From Paractinoplanes pyxinae (GTDB lineage: Bacteria > Actinomycetota > Actinomycetes > Mycobacteriales > Micromonosporaceae), in assembly GCF_026626335.1 (NCBI RefSeq), contig NZ_JAPNTZ010000013.1:124001-188000 (forward strand): a stretch of 64,000 nt of DNA, read 5' to 3'. This document shows positions 33,252-45,418 of the stretch, one piece after another (within the stretch, counting starts at the first letter, position 1; the number at the start of each line of letters is the position of its first letter). Below the pieces are notes generated by a model that did not search any database, was not told the origin of the DNA, and worked only from the letters and a program-made list of their open reading frames with translations. Made by a program: the position numbers and the translations under genes.

Positions 33252-33757
33252 ACGAGCTCGTCCAGCTCGGAGACGGCGTACCACTCGAGTTCGTGGTCCT
33301 CGGCCCCGTCGACGGTGAACTGGGCGTCCGGGTCACCGGCGGCCGCCTCGTCGACCACCTCGGCCGCCGCGGCCACCGCCTCGGCCGCGTCCGCACTGTC
33401 CACGTGGATCGCCGCGACCTCTTTCAGCGACACCGGCTGCGGCAGCCGCACGGTGCTCGATCCGAGTTCGACGTCCTCCCGCACGATCGCCGTGGACGGC
33501 ACGTCGGCCGAGATCACCACCCGCCGGCGGGGCGCCGCGTGGTCGAGGCGCAGCAGGTGCAGCGCGCCCTGGGCGGCCCGGGTGAACGCGACATACTCGA
33601 GCTCTTCCTCGTCACCCTCGGCGTACCACTCGCGCAGCGCCGGCGTCACGGCGTGCGCCTCCAACGGCCCGGAGCCCAGCCGGCCGTCGGCCCGCAGGGC
33701 CGTGAGCATCGGCACGGTGGCCGGCACGTAGACCCGGACCAGCTCGGTGATCGGCAC
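33248..33757 (-). CDS. Conserved actinobacterial protein, DUF6912-like
   Basis: This 169-residue soluble protein starts PITELVRVYVPATVPMLTAL and has AHAVTPALREWY and EELEYVAFTRAA blocks. As far as I can judge from memory, these match the DUF6912 family found next to housekeeping genes in actinomycetes. Function is unknown. GGAGGAGAC directly precedes the GTG at 33757. The C terminus is acidic. The family assignment is tentative; the gene itself is secure. Confidence 0.78.
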   Translation of the reverse strand: MPITELVRVYVPATVPMLTALRADGRLGSGPLEAHAVTPALREWYAEGDEEELEYVAFTRAAQGALHLLRLDHAAPRRRVVISADVPSTAIVREDVELGSSTVRLPQPVSLKEVAAIHVDSADAAEAVAAAAEVVDEAAAGDPDAQFTVDGAEDHELEWYAVSELDELV

Positions 33758-33854
33758 GTCTCCTCCAGCGGTAGGACCGTCCCCGTAGTACACCGTCGCC
33801 GCGGCGCGGGGAAGGCCCATTCCACCAGTCGTGCCCGGATCGTGGCTCGGCGGG

Positions 33855-34316
33855 TCAGCAGCCGCAGGCCTCGGCCACCGGCGCGGTGCGGGGGTCGGCC
33901 GGGGCCGTGACGTCGCCGGCCGCGGTGCGCAGGGGGAAGCCCTCGCGGATCCAGTACTCGACGCCCCCCAGCATCTCTTTGACCGAGTAGCCGGCCTCGG
34001 CCAGGGCCAGGGCGGCCCGGGTCGCGCCGTCGCAGCCGGGACCCCAGCAGTACGTCACCACGGGCACCTCGGGGTCGAGCAGATCGGCGGCCCGGGCCGG
34101 GATCTCGGCGGTGGGCAGGTGGATCGCGCCGGGGATGTGGCCCTGCTCCCAGGAGGCCGCCGAGCGGGAGTCGACGAGGATGAAGCCGGGAGCGGCGGCC
34201 GCCATGGCCGCGTGGACGTCGGCGACGTCGGTCTGGAAGGCGAGCCGGGCCGAGAAGAAGGCGGCGGCGGCCCGGAAGTCGTTCCGGGTGGCCGGGCCCA
34301 CAGGGGTGATCGTCAT
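33855..34316 (-). CDS. Rhodanese-like domain protein
   Basis: This 153-residue single-domain rhodanese has FILVDSRSAASWEQGHIPGAIHLP (seen in part) and the active loop YCWGPGCDGA. The loop places the catalytic Cys after a Trp-Gly-Pro-Gly insertion instead of the usual six-residue loop start. This variant loop is common in one rhodanese group that includes sulfur carriers. The last residues include ACGC. It is divergent from an Lrp-type regulator 85 bp away, which may control it. Confidence 0.88.
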   Translation of the reverse strand: MTITPVGPATRNDFRAAAAFFSARLAFQTDVADVHAAMAAAAPGFILVDSRSAASWEQGHIPGAIHLPTAEIPARAADLLDPEVPVVTYCWGPGCDGATRAALALAEAGYSVKEMLGGVEYWIREGFPLRTAAGDVTAPADPRTAPVAEACGC

Positions 34317-34401
34317 GACACACCACGCTAGGTGGGAAGACGTGGCCGTTACATGGTCGTTCCCCGGCGCATCTGGCGCACGGCCGGGGAAACGCGTTTA
34401 G

Positions 34402-34866
34402 ATGGCCGCCATGACCACGGATATCGCGCTGGACCGCACGGACTGGCGGTTGCTGACCGAGCTGCAGAAGGACGGCCGGTCGCCGTACGCCGAGCTGGCC
34501 CGCGCCGTCGCGATGTCCCCCAGCGCCGTGGCCGAACGCATCCGCCGGCTCGAGGAGGCGGGCGTGATCGCCGGCTACCGCGCCAGCCTCGACCCGGAAC
34601 GCCTGGGCCTGCACGTGATGGCCTTCGTCCGGCTGCGCTACCCGACGGGCAATTACCGGCCGTTCCACGCGCTGCTCGACAGCACGCCTGAAATCGTCGA
34701 GGCGCATCACGTGACCGGCGAGGACTGTTTCGTGCTGAAGGTGCTCGCCCGCTCGATGCGGCATCTGGAAGAGGTCACCGGCCGCATCGCCGGGCTGGGC
34801 GCGGTCACCACCAGCGTGGTCTATTCGAGCCCGCTGACCGGGCGCGCCATATCCGCTCCGGAGTGA
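34402..34866 (+). CDS. Lrp/AsnC-family transcriptional regulator
   Basis: This 154-residue regulator has an N-terminal winged helix (DWRLLTELQKDGRSPYAELA, then SPSAVAERIRRLEEAGVI) and a C-terminal RAM domain with VTGEDCFVLKVLARS. It binds an amino acid or related ligand as an octamer-forming regulator in this family. It lies divergent from the rhodanese gene, its most likely target. Start is ATG 34402 or ATG 34411. Confidence 0.9.
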   Translation: MAAMTTDIALDRTDWRLLTELQKDGRSPYAELARAVAMSPSAVAERIRRLEEAGVIAGYRASLDPERLGLHVMAFVRLRYPTGNYRPFHALLDSTPEIVEAHHVTGEDCFVLKVLARSMRHLEEVTGRIAGLGAVTTSVVYSSPLTGRAISAPE

Positions 34867-34902
34867 AGCCATCGAGGCCGATCGGTGGCAAACTGAAGCA
34901 TT

Positions 34903-35133
34903 ATGGCGGAACCGCGTTTCATGTCACTGCCTGACGTGGCTCTTGAGCTCAGCGTCACCGAGTCGCAGGTCTATCACATGGTCCGCAGCGGTGAGCTGCC
35001 CGCGATCAAGATCGGTGGTCGGGGCCAGTGGCGGGTCGAGCGCGTCCGTCTCGAGCAATACATCGAGCAGAAGTACGCCGAGACGGCGGCCTGGGTGGCC
35101 GAGAACCCGCTCGTCCAGCACGACCCTGAATAA
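34903..35133 (+). CDS. Small BldC/excisionase-type MerR-like DNA-binding protein
   Basis: This 76-residue protein is built almost entirely from one winged HTH: MSLPDVALELSVTESQVYHM, then VRSGELPAIKIGGRGQWRVER. It resembles the excisionase/BldC-like MerR subset widespread in actinobacteria. No integrase or phage gene is close, so a chromosomal regulatory role is more likely than excision. It lies 37 bp downstream of the Lrp gene on the same strand. Confidence 0.88.
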   Translation: MAEPRFMSLPDVALELSVTESQVYHMVRSGELPAIKIGGRGQWRVERVRLEQYIEQKYAETAAWVAENPLVQHDPE

Positions 35134-35288
35134 GACGGCCCGCCCCTCTTCGCGTCCGATTTGTTCGTCCTCTCGCCTGACCCAGTTCGATCTTCGCCCG
35201 CGTTGACGGGTCAAATTGCCGCGCGCAAAACTGGCTGTCACAGGCAAACGAAGGCAAACGCAAGATCGACGAAAGAGGTGGTGCCGCG

Positions 35289-35867
35289 ATGCGAACGACG
35301 CTGGAGGCGACCCGGGCCGGGCCGGAGCCCGCGATCAGCCTGCGTCCCACGCCACGTTGCGAGCCACCCTTCGACGACGAGCTCGAGCCGTCCTTCTGGG
35401 CCACCGCTCATCAGCTCTCCCTGAACTGGTCGCCACGGCGTCCCCCGGCGCCCGGCGAGCCGGCATCGGAATTGCCTCAGCACTCCCCCGTGGCCGGCGC
35501 TTCGGCCGAGGCGAAGCTGGCCGTGCGCCGCTTCGTCCGCACGTGCGTCGAAGTCCTCGACGGTCACCGCCCGGCGGCCCACCTGCGCCGCCTCTCGCGG
35601 CCCATGGAGGCGTCAGCGGTCGTGGCCCAGGGCGTGGCCGCGGCCCACCGCGTCCGAGAGCTCCGTGAGGCCGGGAGGACTCCCGGCCGCCGGGCCCCGA
35701 GCCGCCCCTCCCCCGTGGCGGTCATGCACGTCCGGTTGTGCGAGCCCCGCCCGGGCGCTGTGGAGGCCGCTGTGGCGCTGCTGACCGCCGGCCGCACCTG
35801 GGCCCTGGCCCTGCGGCTCGAGGTCCACGAGGCGGACTGGCGAGCCACCACGCTGCACCTGGTCTGA
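35289..35867 (+). CDS. Rv3235-like protein
   Basis: This 192-residue protein has a disordered Pro-rich N-terminal half and a conserved C-terminal half (AKLAVRRFVRTCVEVLDGHRP, quoted in part, then VAVMHVRLCEPRPGAVEAAV and a closing WRATTLHLV). This C-terminal block is the Rv3235 family signature as I recall it, and position next to secA agrees with the mycobacterial order. Function is unknown. GAGGTGG precedes the ATG at 35289. Confidence 0.8.
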   Translation: MRTTLEATRAGPEPAISLRPTPRCEPPFDDELEPSFWATAHQLSLNWSPRRPPAPGEPASELPQHSPVAGASAEAKLAVRRFVRTCVEVLDGHRPAAHLRRLSRPMEASAVVAQGVAAAHRVRELREAGRTPGRRAPSRPSPVAVMHVRLCEPRPGAVEAAVALLTAGRTWALALRLEVHEADWRATTLHLV

Positions 35868-35927
35868 CCGGACCCCCGGGGCGCCGCCACCACGTTCGGC
35901 GGCAGGCGTCCCGGGTCTCAACGACGG

Positions 35928-35963
35928 CGGCCCGCCGGCGGACCTTTGTCCACCGGCGGGCCG
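35928..35963. terminator. Bidirectional terminator between convergent genes
   Basis: A 16-bp stem starts CGGCCCGCCGG (one mismatch) with a CTTT loop, between the Rv3235-like gene and the secA stop. GC-rich with T runs on both sides, it can serve both convergent transcripts. Confidence 0.7.
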
Positions 35964-35979
35964 TTGTCGTCCGGTTCGC

Positions 35980-38901
<2,922 letters not shown>

Positions 38902-38994
38902 GGGTCAGCGCTCCCCTAGACAGTCTGCCGAACCATCGTAGGCACCCCTCGGCCGGAGCTGTGACCCGAGCCTCCGGTTAACCGCACAAACGGT

Positions 38995-40179
38995 GTGAAA
39001 CTTCGTATCAAGTTCGCTCAGAGCGGAGCCGTTCCGGCAGGATGGGCCGGGAGAACGAGAGAGGGCGAGATCATCGCGAAGATCAACGGCACCGGGGTAC
39101 GCCTTCGGGCGTTTCGCGCCGACGACGCCGACGCCCTCGCCGCCGGATTCGACGATCCGCTGTCGCGCCGCTTCCTGCCGCCGCTGCCCTCCCCGTACAC
39201 CGTGGCCCACGCCGAGCGTTACATCGCCGAGCACGTCGTGGCCACCTCGGGTGAGGGCGGAGCCCTGTACGCCATCGCCGACCCGCAGACCGACGAGCTG
39301 CTCGGCGGCATCGGCATCGACAAGGTCGTGCCCGTCCGCCGGCAGGCCGAGGTCGGCTACTGGGTCGGTCCGTGGGCCCGGCGGCGCGGCGTGGCCACGG
39401 CGGCGCTGCGAGCCCTGACGACGCATGCCCTCGGCCACGGGCTGGACCGCTTGGAACTGCTCACCCACCTCGACAACCCGGCCAGCCAGCGGGTCGCGAT
39501 GGCCGCCGCCTTCCAGCGTGAGGGTCTGCGCCGGGGCGCCCAGCCCGGCCGCGGCGGCGCCCGCGACGACATGGTGGTCTTCACCCGCCTGGCCGGCGAC
39601 CCGGACGAGCCCCTGCCGCGGCTGCTGCCGGACCTGCCCGGCGGTGAGCTCTCCGACGGCGTGGTGCGCCTGCGGCCGCTCGGGCCGGGTGACTACGACT
39701 TCCTGACCGAGCTGCTCGCCCTGCCTGAAGTGATCGCCACGAGCGTGCCGCCGGAGCCGCCGAGCGCCGAACGGATCCGCCGGCGTTGCGACCGCGCCGA
39801 GACCCAGTGGCTGGGCGGCACCCGGGCCGACCTGGTGATCGAGGACGCGGTCACCGGCGCCCCGGCCGGCGACATCGGGCTGTTCTACGACGACCCGTTC
39901 ACCCAGCAGGCCATGATCGGCTACAGCATGCTGCCGGCGTACCGGGGACGGGGTTTTCCCACCCGGGCCGCCCAGCTGCTGTCGTTGTGGGTCTTCGCCG
40001 AGACCGACGTGGTACGGCTGATCGCCGGCGCGGCGCCGGGCAACCGGGGCTCGCGCCGGGTGCTCGAGAAGGCGGGCTTCCACGAGGAGGCCTACCTGCG
40101 CGCACGGCTGCCCGGCCCGGACGGGACACGGGTCGACGACGTGCAGTACGTCCTCCTCGCCGAGGACCTCCTGAACTGA
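38995..40179 (+). CDS. Tandem GNAT acetyltransferase
   Basis: This 394-residue protein contains two RimJ-type N-acetyltransferase domains. The first (about residues 30-210) has VGYWVGPWARRRGVATAALRAL for the acetyl-CoA pyrophosphate loop. The second (about 220-394) has IGYSMLPAYRGRGFPTRAAQ. Both keep the R/Q-x-x-G-x-G/A core. Substrate is unknown; RimJ-like members modify protein N termini or small amines. The GTG at 38995 is the only good in-frame start, leaving about 28 residues before the first domain. It is divergent from secA. Confidence 0.85.
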   Translation: MKLRIKFAQSGAVPAGWAGRTREGEIIAKINGTGVRLRAFRADDADALAAGFDDPLSRRFLPPLPSPYTVAHAERYIAEHVVATSGEGGALYAIADPQTDELLGGIGIDKVVPVRRQAEVGYWVGPWARRRGVATAALRALTTHALGHGLDRLELLTHLDNPASQRVAMAAAFQREGLRRGAQPGRGGARDDMVVFTRLAGDPDEPLPRLLPDLPGGELSDGVVRLRPLGPGDYDFLTELLALPEVIATSVPPEPPSAERIRRRCDRAETQWLGGTRADLVIEDAVTGAPAGDIGLFYDDPFTQQAMIGYSMLPAYRGRGFPTRAAQLLSLWVFAETDVVRLIAGAAPGNRGSRRVLEKAGFHEEAYLRARLPGPDGTRVDDVQYVLLAEDLLN

Positions 40180-40202
40180 AGGCCCCCGGCTGATTCGGGT
40201 GA

Positions 40203-40823
40203 CTAGCCCGTGGTTCCGAGCGACAGGATGCCGTAGTCGTAGCCGCGCCGGCGGTAGACGACGCTGGGACGGCCGCTGTCCTTGTCGAGGAACAGATAGA
40301 AGTCGTGGCCGACGAGCTCCATCTGGAAGAGAGCGTCGTCGACGGTCATCGGGTCAGCGGGATGTTCTTTCTCCCGCACGATGCGCCACGGCAGGTCCTC
40401 GTCGTGTTCCGCGAGGGCGGTGGCGACCGTTGAGGTCTGCTCGGCCGATTGGGCCAGGCTGAGGTCGGTGGGCAGGCCGGCGGTGGCCGCCGCCACCGAG
40501 AGAGGCGCGTGGCGCCCTCGGTGCACCCGGCGGCGGTCGGCGGAACGCCGCAGCCGGCCGTCGAGTTTGGTGATGGCGCAGTCCAGGGCTGCGTAGAAGT
40601 CCTTGGCGCAGGCCTCGGCTCGGATGACCGGGCCCTTCGTCACGACAGTGATCTCGACACGCTGACAGTTGTCGGACTGGCGTGGATTGCGTTCGTGGAA
40701 CAGTTCGACGTCGGCCCGGATGAGCTTCTGGTCGTAGCGTTCGACCTTGCTCAGCTTGTCGGCGACGTGTTCCCGATAGTGGTCGGGAACCTCTACGTTG
40801 CGGCCCTTGACGACAATGTCCAC
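40203..40823 (-). CDS. hpf: Ribosome hibernation promoting factor, long form
   Basis: The long HPF dimerises ribosomes into inactive 100S particles in dormancy. The N-terminal HPF/YfiA domain (residues 1-95; MDIVVKGRNVEVPDHYREHV, then LFHERNPRQSDNCQRVEITV) binds the decoding region. The C-terminal domain (about 150-206; DPMTVDDALFQMELVGHDFYLF) provides dimerisation. GGGGGAGG lies 6 bases before the GTG at 40823. A sigma-B/SigF-type promoter match lies about 225 bp upstream. Confidence 0.95.
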   Translation of the reverse strand: MDIVVKGRNVEVPDHYREHVADKLSKVERYDQKLIRADVELFHERNPRQSDNCQRVEITVVTKGPVIRAEACAKDFYAALDCAITKLDGRLRRSADRRRVHRGRHAPLSVAAATAGLPTDLSLAQSAEQTSTVATALAEHDEDLPWRIVREKEHPADPMTVDDALFQMELVGHDFYLFLDKDSGRPSVVYRRRGYDYGILSLGTTG

Positions 40824-41046
40824 TCGTGACCTCCCCCAACGTTTTTCTGCACTGCGGGCGCCGAACGACGGGGTGCCGAGGCGCCTGATACTGCGACGCG
40901 GTTGGTGATGAATCGCGGTGACGCCGTGATCGACCTGCGGGTCAACTCACCGAGCGTGACCGATCGCGAATGAGACGACTCCTTTCCGGTGCGGCGGATC
41001 GCGGACGCGCTGCGCCTGAAGGATGGAGCGGGTCGAGTCGGAACTC

Positions 41047-41071
41047 ATACCCTCGTCACAAAGACGCTAAC
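41047..41071 (-). promoter_or_regulatory. Candidate stress-sigma (SigF/sigma-B type) promoter for hpf
   Basis: GTTA (41068-41071), 15-base spacer and GGGTAT (41047-41052) on the minus strand resemble the GTTT-N15-17-GGGTAT consensus of SigF/sigma-B-type factors. It overlaps the end of comF and would leave a leader of about 210 bases. The rest of the 40824-41046 gap shows no gene. Confidence 0.4.
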
Positions 41072-41882
41072 GTGCCGATGCTCCCGCGTCACCCCTCGTT
41101 CGGGATACCGGATGCCCGGCGTTCACCTTTTCTGTGCCGCCAGGCGGGAAACCGGCGAAACCGGAAGTAGATGATCTGCGCAGCTGTGTCGCGGCCAACA
41201 CCGCGGCCCCATCGACCTGCATCTTCGCCTCCTCGAGCCGGCGCGTCACCGCCGCCAGCGTGGCTCCGGTGGTGACGATGTCGTCGACTACCACCAGCGT
41301 GCCTTCCGGCGGCGTGGCGCGCCGCCGAACGCCGATTCGCGCCCGCCGAATTCGCAGCGAATCCTCAGCTGCGGCGCGCCGACCGGCCACGCTCAGTGAC
41401 GTAGAGTCAGGGCGAGGTAACGCTTCGAGCTGAGGGCTGACATCAGCCTGCCAACCGGCGGCCCGCAACCGGCGCACGGTGTGTGCGGCCAGGCGCAGCA
41501 TGTGATCGCCGTGCCGCTCGCGCGCGGCCGCGGCCGTCGACGGCACGGGCACCAGCGTCACCGGCGTGCCCCTCGGGGCGAGCCGGGCCACCGCCGTGGC
41601 CAGCAGGCTGCCCAGCGGCTGGGCGAGCCGGTGCCGGCCCTTTTCCTTGTACGCCAGCAGAACGCCCCGCAGTGCGCCTTCGTACGCCCCGACGGCCACA
41701 CACGGGGGCAGGCCGGACGAGAGCGACCCGGACGGCCGCCGGAACGGCCGAAGCGCCTCCAGCCCGGCGGCACAGCCCGCGCAGACGCCGTACCGCAGCG
41801 GAACCCGCTCGGCCTCGCAGCCGGCGCACGGCGCCGGCAGCACCAGATCGGCGAGATCGCCCAGCAGGCCGGCCACGGGCAC
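41067..41882 (-). CDS. comF: ComF-family phosphoribosyltransferase-like protein
   Basis: The 271-residue ComF homologue has an N-terminal four-Cys zinc knuckle (APCAGCEAERVPLRYGVCAGC). The phosphoribosyltransferase-like domain has the PRPP loop TLVVVDDIVTTGATL. In naturally competent bacteria ComF assists DNA uptake; in actinobacteria its role is untested. It begins 7 bp after the lpqB stop on the same strand. The GTG at 41882 is chosen because upstream frame overlaps lpqB. A 24-residue tail follows the usual family end. Confidence 0.88.
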   Translation of the reverse strand: MPVAGLLGDLADLVLPAPCAGCEAERVPLRYGVCAGCAAGLEALRPFRRPSGSLSSGLPPCVAVGAYEGALRGVLLAYKEKGRHRLAQPLGSLLATAVARLAPRGTPVTLVPVPSTAAAARERHGDHMLRLAAHTVRRLRAAGWQADVSPQLEALPRPDSTSLSVAGRRAAAEDSLRIRRARIGVRRRATPPEGTLVVVDDIVTTGATLAAVTRRLEEAKMQVDGAAVLAATQLRRSSTSGFAGFPPGGTEKVNAGHPVSRTRGDAGASAR

Positions 41883-41889
41883 GTCCGGC

Positions 41890-43704
41890 TCAGTCGAGGA
41901 AGAACGGGGCGGTCGGGTTGACCTCGGTCCCTGGCGGCACGGCCGGGCCGGCCAGGTGTTTGTCCTCGATCTTGTTCGGCGCGCTGAGCACGTCGAACGC
42001 CTGGCCACCGGCCACGTACGACTCCGACGACGACCGCTCGGTGCCGTTGATCGGGTTGGCCGGGTAGGCCGCCAGGTAGGTCACCTGTTCGCTGCCGATG
42101 TCGTCGAGCCGGATCGTGGAGAGCGCGCCGTCGATCGTCACGTCGAGCACGGCGTACCGGTCGTCGCGGCGGGCGCCCGCCACCACCAGGTAGTCCTCGC
42201 TGCTCCAGGCGACCGCGGTCACGGTCTCGAGGGTGGGCGGCACCACCTGTTCGGGCAGGCCCAGCGTGATGCCGTCGCCGCTGGTGTTGAGCGCGGCCCG
42301 GTAGAGCCGGCCGCCGCTGATCACCGCGACCCGGTGCCCGTCGGGGGCCACCGAGAGCGCGGTGACCGGCCCCGGGTTGCCCTGCCACTCGACCCGCTGG
42401 GCCCGCGAGCCGGCGCCGCCGAACGAGTAGATCTGGCCGTTCATGCTGATCAACCCGATGGCCCGGGAGTCCTCGCCGCCGGACGGCAGCTGGGCCCAGG
42501 CCGGCACGCTGAGCCGCCCGTACAGGCCGACCACCTCGGTGATGTCGGCCTTCTGGCCGAGCGGGGCGTCGGCCACCCGCAGGCGGCGCTGGCCCTCGGG
42601 GCCGGTCACCACGGCGATGTAGGCCCGGGTCGGCGACGCGCTGATCGCGGCCGAATTGATGTTCCGGTTGGCCGCCGGCTTGATCACCGGCACGTCCTCG
42701 TCGGCGTGCGGCGAACCCTTGAGCCGGCGGATGCCGCCGCCCAGGATCGCGAACCGGTCCGGGTCGTCGGAGAGGTCGTACGCCGGGTTGCTGCTGTAGA
42801 ACTCACCGCCCTCGATGCGCACCGGCTCGTTGTGACCGACGGCGATGGAGATGTTGCGCGGCACCGGCTGCATCGACCACTGCAGCTGGCGGCGCAGCCG
42901 GTCGAGGACGTCCGGGTCGGCGCCCTGCGGGACGGCCTTGTCGTTGAGCCTGATCTCGAGCGTGTCGTTCGTGATGGCCGGGACGTTGTCGGCCGCCTGG
43001 GTGCCGGTGGGAAGGCTGTTGACCGCGTCGCCCAGCCACGGGGCGGGCGACCCGGTGAGCCAGCCGAGGATGGTGGTGGGCTGCTGCACGGTGGGCACGC
43101 TGCGCGGCATGTACCGCAGGTCGGGGACGAGAGCCGTGTTCTCGTTGTTCCACCAGTAGATGGTGCGGCGCTGATAGAACGCGTTGAGGGTCTGATCGGT
43201 GATCAGCATCGCTTGCGGGGCGTCCAGCACGAACAGCCCGTCCTCGCCGTTGACCTTGCCGATGCGCAGCTTGTACGGGACCTCGGCGGACGAGTTGTCG
43301 GCCGGCAGGAGCACGCCGTTGGCCCGCAACGTGCCGACCACCTGGACGATGAGGGTGATCTCGGATTCGCCGGGCGAGTAGAGCGGGCGTTGCGTCTCGC
43401 GGATGACCTTGATGTCGTTGCTGGTGGGGAAGCGACGGGCCAGTTCGGGCGACTGGTACGCCTTGACCCGCTCGAGCGCCGTGTCGGCGTCGCCGGCCGC
43501 CGCCTCCAGGTAGTTGTCGGCGAACTCCTCCAGGTCGTTCGTGTCCTGGCGGGCGTACTGCACGGGCGGGCTGCCGTCGTCGTCGACCGACACGCCCTTG
43601 GGCGGGCCGTCGCCCAGGACCGTCACGTCGCTCTCGGCGGGGATGCCGCAGCCGCCGGCCAGCAGCGTGGCCGCCACCGTCACGGCGCAGAGCAGGCGCC
43701 TCAT
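41890..43704 (-). CDS. lpqB: Lipoprotein LpqB
   Basis: The 604-residue exported lipoprotein has a lipobox LLAGGC near residue 15-20. It has a GerMN domain (about 130-240) and a beta-propeller-like LpqB C-terminal domain (RLRVADAPLG, VTALSVAPDGHRVAVISGG). In mycobacteria LpqB interacts with the sensor MtrB and tunes MtrAB signalling. GGAGGTGG precedes ATG 43704, which overlaps the mtrB stop (ATGA). It is cotranscribed with mtrB and mtrA. Confidence 0.95.
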   Translation of the reverse strand: MRRLLCAVTVAATLLAGGCGIPAESDVTVLGDGPPKGVSVDDDGSPPVQYARQDTNDLEEFADNYLEAAAGDADTALERVKAYQSPELARRFPTSNDIKVIRETQRPLYSPGESEITLIVQVVGTLRANGVLLPADNSSAEVPYKLRIGKVNGEDGLFVLDAPQAMLITDQTLNAFYQRRTIYWWNNENTALVPDLRYMPRSVPTVQQPTTILGWLTGSPAPWLGDAVNSLPTGTQAADNVPAITNDTLEIRLNDKAVPQGADPDVLDRLRRQLQWSMQPVPRNISIAVGHNEPVRIEGGEFYSSNPAYDLSDDPDRFAILGGGIRRLKGSPHADEDVPVIKPAANRNINSAAISASPTRAYIAVVTGPEGQRRLRVADAPLGQKADITEVVGLYGRLSVPAWAQLPSGGEDSRAIGLISMNGQIYSFGGAGSRAQRVEWQGNPGPVTALSVAPDGHRVAVISGGRLYRAALNTSGDGITLGLPEQVVPPTLETVTAVAWSSEDYLVVAGARRDDRYAVLDVTIDGALSTIRLDDIGSEQVTYLAAYPANPINGTERSSSESYVAGGQAFDVLSAPNKIEDKHLAGPAVPPGTEVNPTAPFFLD

Positions 43705-45392
43705 CAGACCACCTCCGCCTTCACTTCCTCGGGCGCGGCCTCGCTGGGGGCGGGCAGCGCCGGGCGGTCGCGCGGGATCAGCGGCAGGGGCGCCGCCAGC
43801 AACCGGTCGCCCGAGCGCACCGGCAGGGTGAGCCGGAACTGGGCCCCCTCGCCGGGTGCGCCCCACGCCTCGAGCCAGCCGCCGTGCAGCCGCGCGTCCT
43901 CCGCGCTGATCGACAGGCCGAGGCCGGTGCCGCCGGTCTGCCGGGCGCGCGACGGGTCGGCCCGCCAGAACCGGTTGAAGACCAGGCGTTCCTCGCCCGG
44001 CTTGAGGCCGATGCCGTGGTCCCGCACGGTGATCGCGACCGCGGAGTCGTCGCTGGCCAGGGTGACCTGCACCGGCTTGGCCTCGCCGTGCTCGACCGCG
44101 TTGCCGACCAGGTTGCGCAGCACCCGCTCGACCCGGCGGGGATCGACCTCGGCGATCACCGGCGTCTCGGGCAGGCGGAGCTGGATCTCGACCCCCACCC
44201 GCTCGGCCAGGCCGGTCAGCCGGTCGGCGACCCGCTCGACGATCGGCACCAGGTCGGTGTGCTCGGCGTCGAGGGCGGCGAACCCGGCGTCGAACCGGCT
44301 GATCTCGAGCAGGTCGGTCAGCAGGCTCTCGAACCGGTCGAGCTCGGCCTGCAGCAGCTCGGCGCTGCGGGCCACCGCGGGATCGAACTCGTCGCGCTCG
44401 GCGAAGATGAGGTCGGCCGCCATGCGGACCGTGGTCAGCGGCGTGCGCAGCTCGTGCGAGACGTCGGAGGTGAACCGGCGCTGCAGGCGGGACAGCTCTT
44501 CGAGCCGGACGATCTGGCGCTGCAGGTTGGCCGCCATCTGGTTGAACGAGGCCGCCAGCAGGGCCAGGTCGTCCTCGCCGTCGACCTTCATGCGCTGGTC
44601 GAGCAGGCCGGCGCTCAGCCGCTGGGCGGTGCGGGCGGCGACCCGGACCGGGGTCACGACGAGCCGGGTGACCAGGCCCGCGATCACGCCGAGCATGATG
44701 ACCAGGGCCAGGCCGGTGGCCAGCACCGTCGTACGGATCTGGTTGGCCGCGCTGTCCTCGGTGGTCAGCGGCACCATGTAGTAGAGCTCGACGTGGCCGA
44801 AGCTGGTGGGCACGGGCGAACCGGTGACCAGGTATTTCGTGGTGTGGTCGTAGACGCGGGCGGTGACGATCTGGTTGGCCACCTTGCCGTCGTCGGAGAC
44901 CCGGTGGACCAGGTCGGGGGTGATCAGCTCGTCCGTGGGGACGTTGGGCGAGGTGATCGGGGGCAGCTCGAGGTGCTGCCCGGCCCGGATCGACACCACC
45001 GAGCCGCCCGACTCGGCCGGGTCGCCGTCGGCCAGCTGGTTGACGATCGTGGTGAAGGTGGTCGGCAGGCGGGGGTCACGCGCCTGCGGGTGGACGGTGA
45101 GCTGCTGTTCCGCGTAGCCCACCTTGTTCCGCATCGAGACCTGCACCTCGTCCTGGGCCCGGCTCAGCAGGATCTTGGCGCTGCGGTCGGCGATGAACCA
45201 GCCGAACGCGCCGACCAGCAGGCTGGACGCGACGAGGGTGAGGGTGACGACCCGCAGCTGCAGCGAGCGCCGCCAGGCCCGGTGGGCCGGGGACGCCCAG
45301 ACCGAGAACCGGCGCGCCAGGACACGCCAGTAGCGCCGCACCACCCGAAGGATGCGGCGGACCGGAAGGGGCAGCCAGGCCGGAGCGCGCAC
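43704..45392 (-). CDS. mtrB: Sensor histidine kinase MtrB
   Basis: MtrB senses envelope or septal state and phosphorylates MtrA. The 562-residue protein has two membrane helices (about residues 45-67 and 230-252) flanking an extracellular sensor domain. A HAMP linker follows, then HisKA with the DVSHELRTPL H-box. The HATPase domain has NLVGNAVEHG, DHGIGLKPGE and GTGLGLSIS. The C terminus is a Pro/Ala-rich tail. It lies between mtrA and lpqB. Confidence 0.96.
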   Translation of the reverse strand: MRAPAWLPLPVRRILRVVRRYWRVLARRFSVWASPAHRAWRRSLQLRVVTLTLVASSLLVGAFGWFIADRSAKILLSRAQDEVQVSMRNKVGYAEQQLTVHPQARDPRLPTTFTTIVNQLADGDPAESGGSVVSIRAGQHLELPPITSPNVPTDELITPDLVHRVSDDGKVANQIVTARVYDHTTKYLVTGSPVPTSFGHVELYYMVPLTTEDSAANQIRTTVLATGLALVIMLGVIAGLVTRLVVTPVRVAARTAQRLSAGLLDQRMKVDGEDDLALLAASFNQMAANLQRQIVRLEELSRLQRRFTSDVSHELRTPLTTVRMAADLIFAERDEFDPAVARSAELLQAELDRFESLLTDLLEISRFDAGFAALDAEHTDLVPIVERVADRLTGLAERVGVEIQLRLPETPVIAEVDPRRVERVLRNLVGNAVEHGEAKPVQVTLASDDSAVAITVRDHGIGLKPGEERLVFNRFWRADPSRARQTGGTGLGLSISAEDARLHGGWLEAWGAPGEGAQFRLTLPVRSGDRLLAAPLPLIPRDRPALPAPSEAAPEEVKAEVV

Positions 45393-45418
45393 GCGGCAAG
45401 GTTAGCCGCTCATGCCGC

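Noticed and set aside
34903..35133. Excisionase of a mobile element
   Set aside because: The fold is excisionase-like but no integrase, relaxase or phage gene is near; BldC-like regulator is more likely.
41566..44781. Long plus-strand open frame opposite comF, lpqB and mtrB
   Set aside because: It is antisense to three well-identified genes and its Arg/Gly/Pro/Ala-rich sequence is typical of a high-GC shadow frame.
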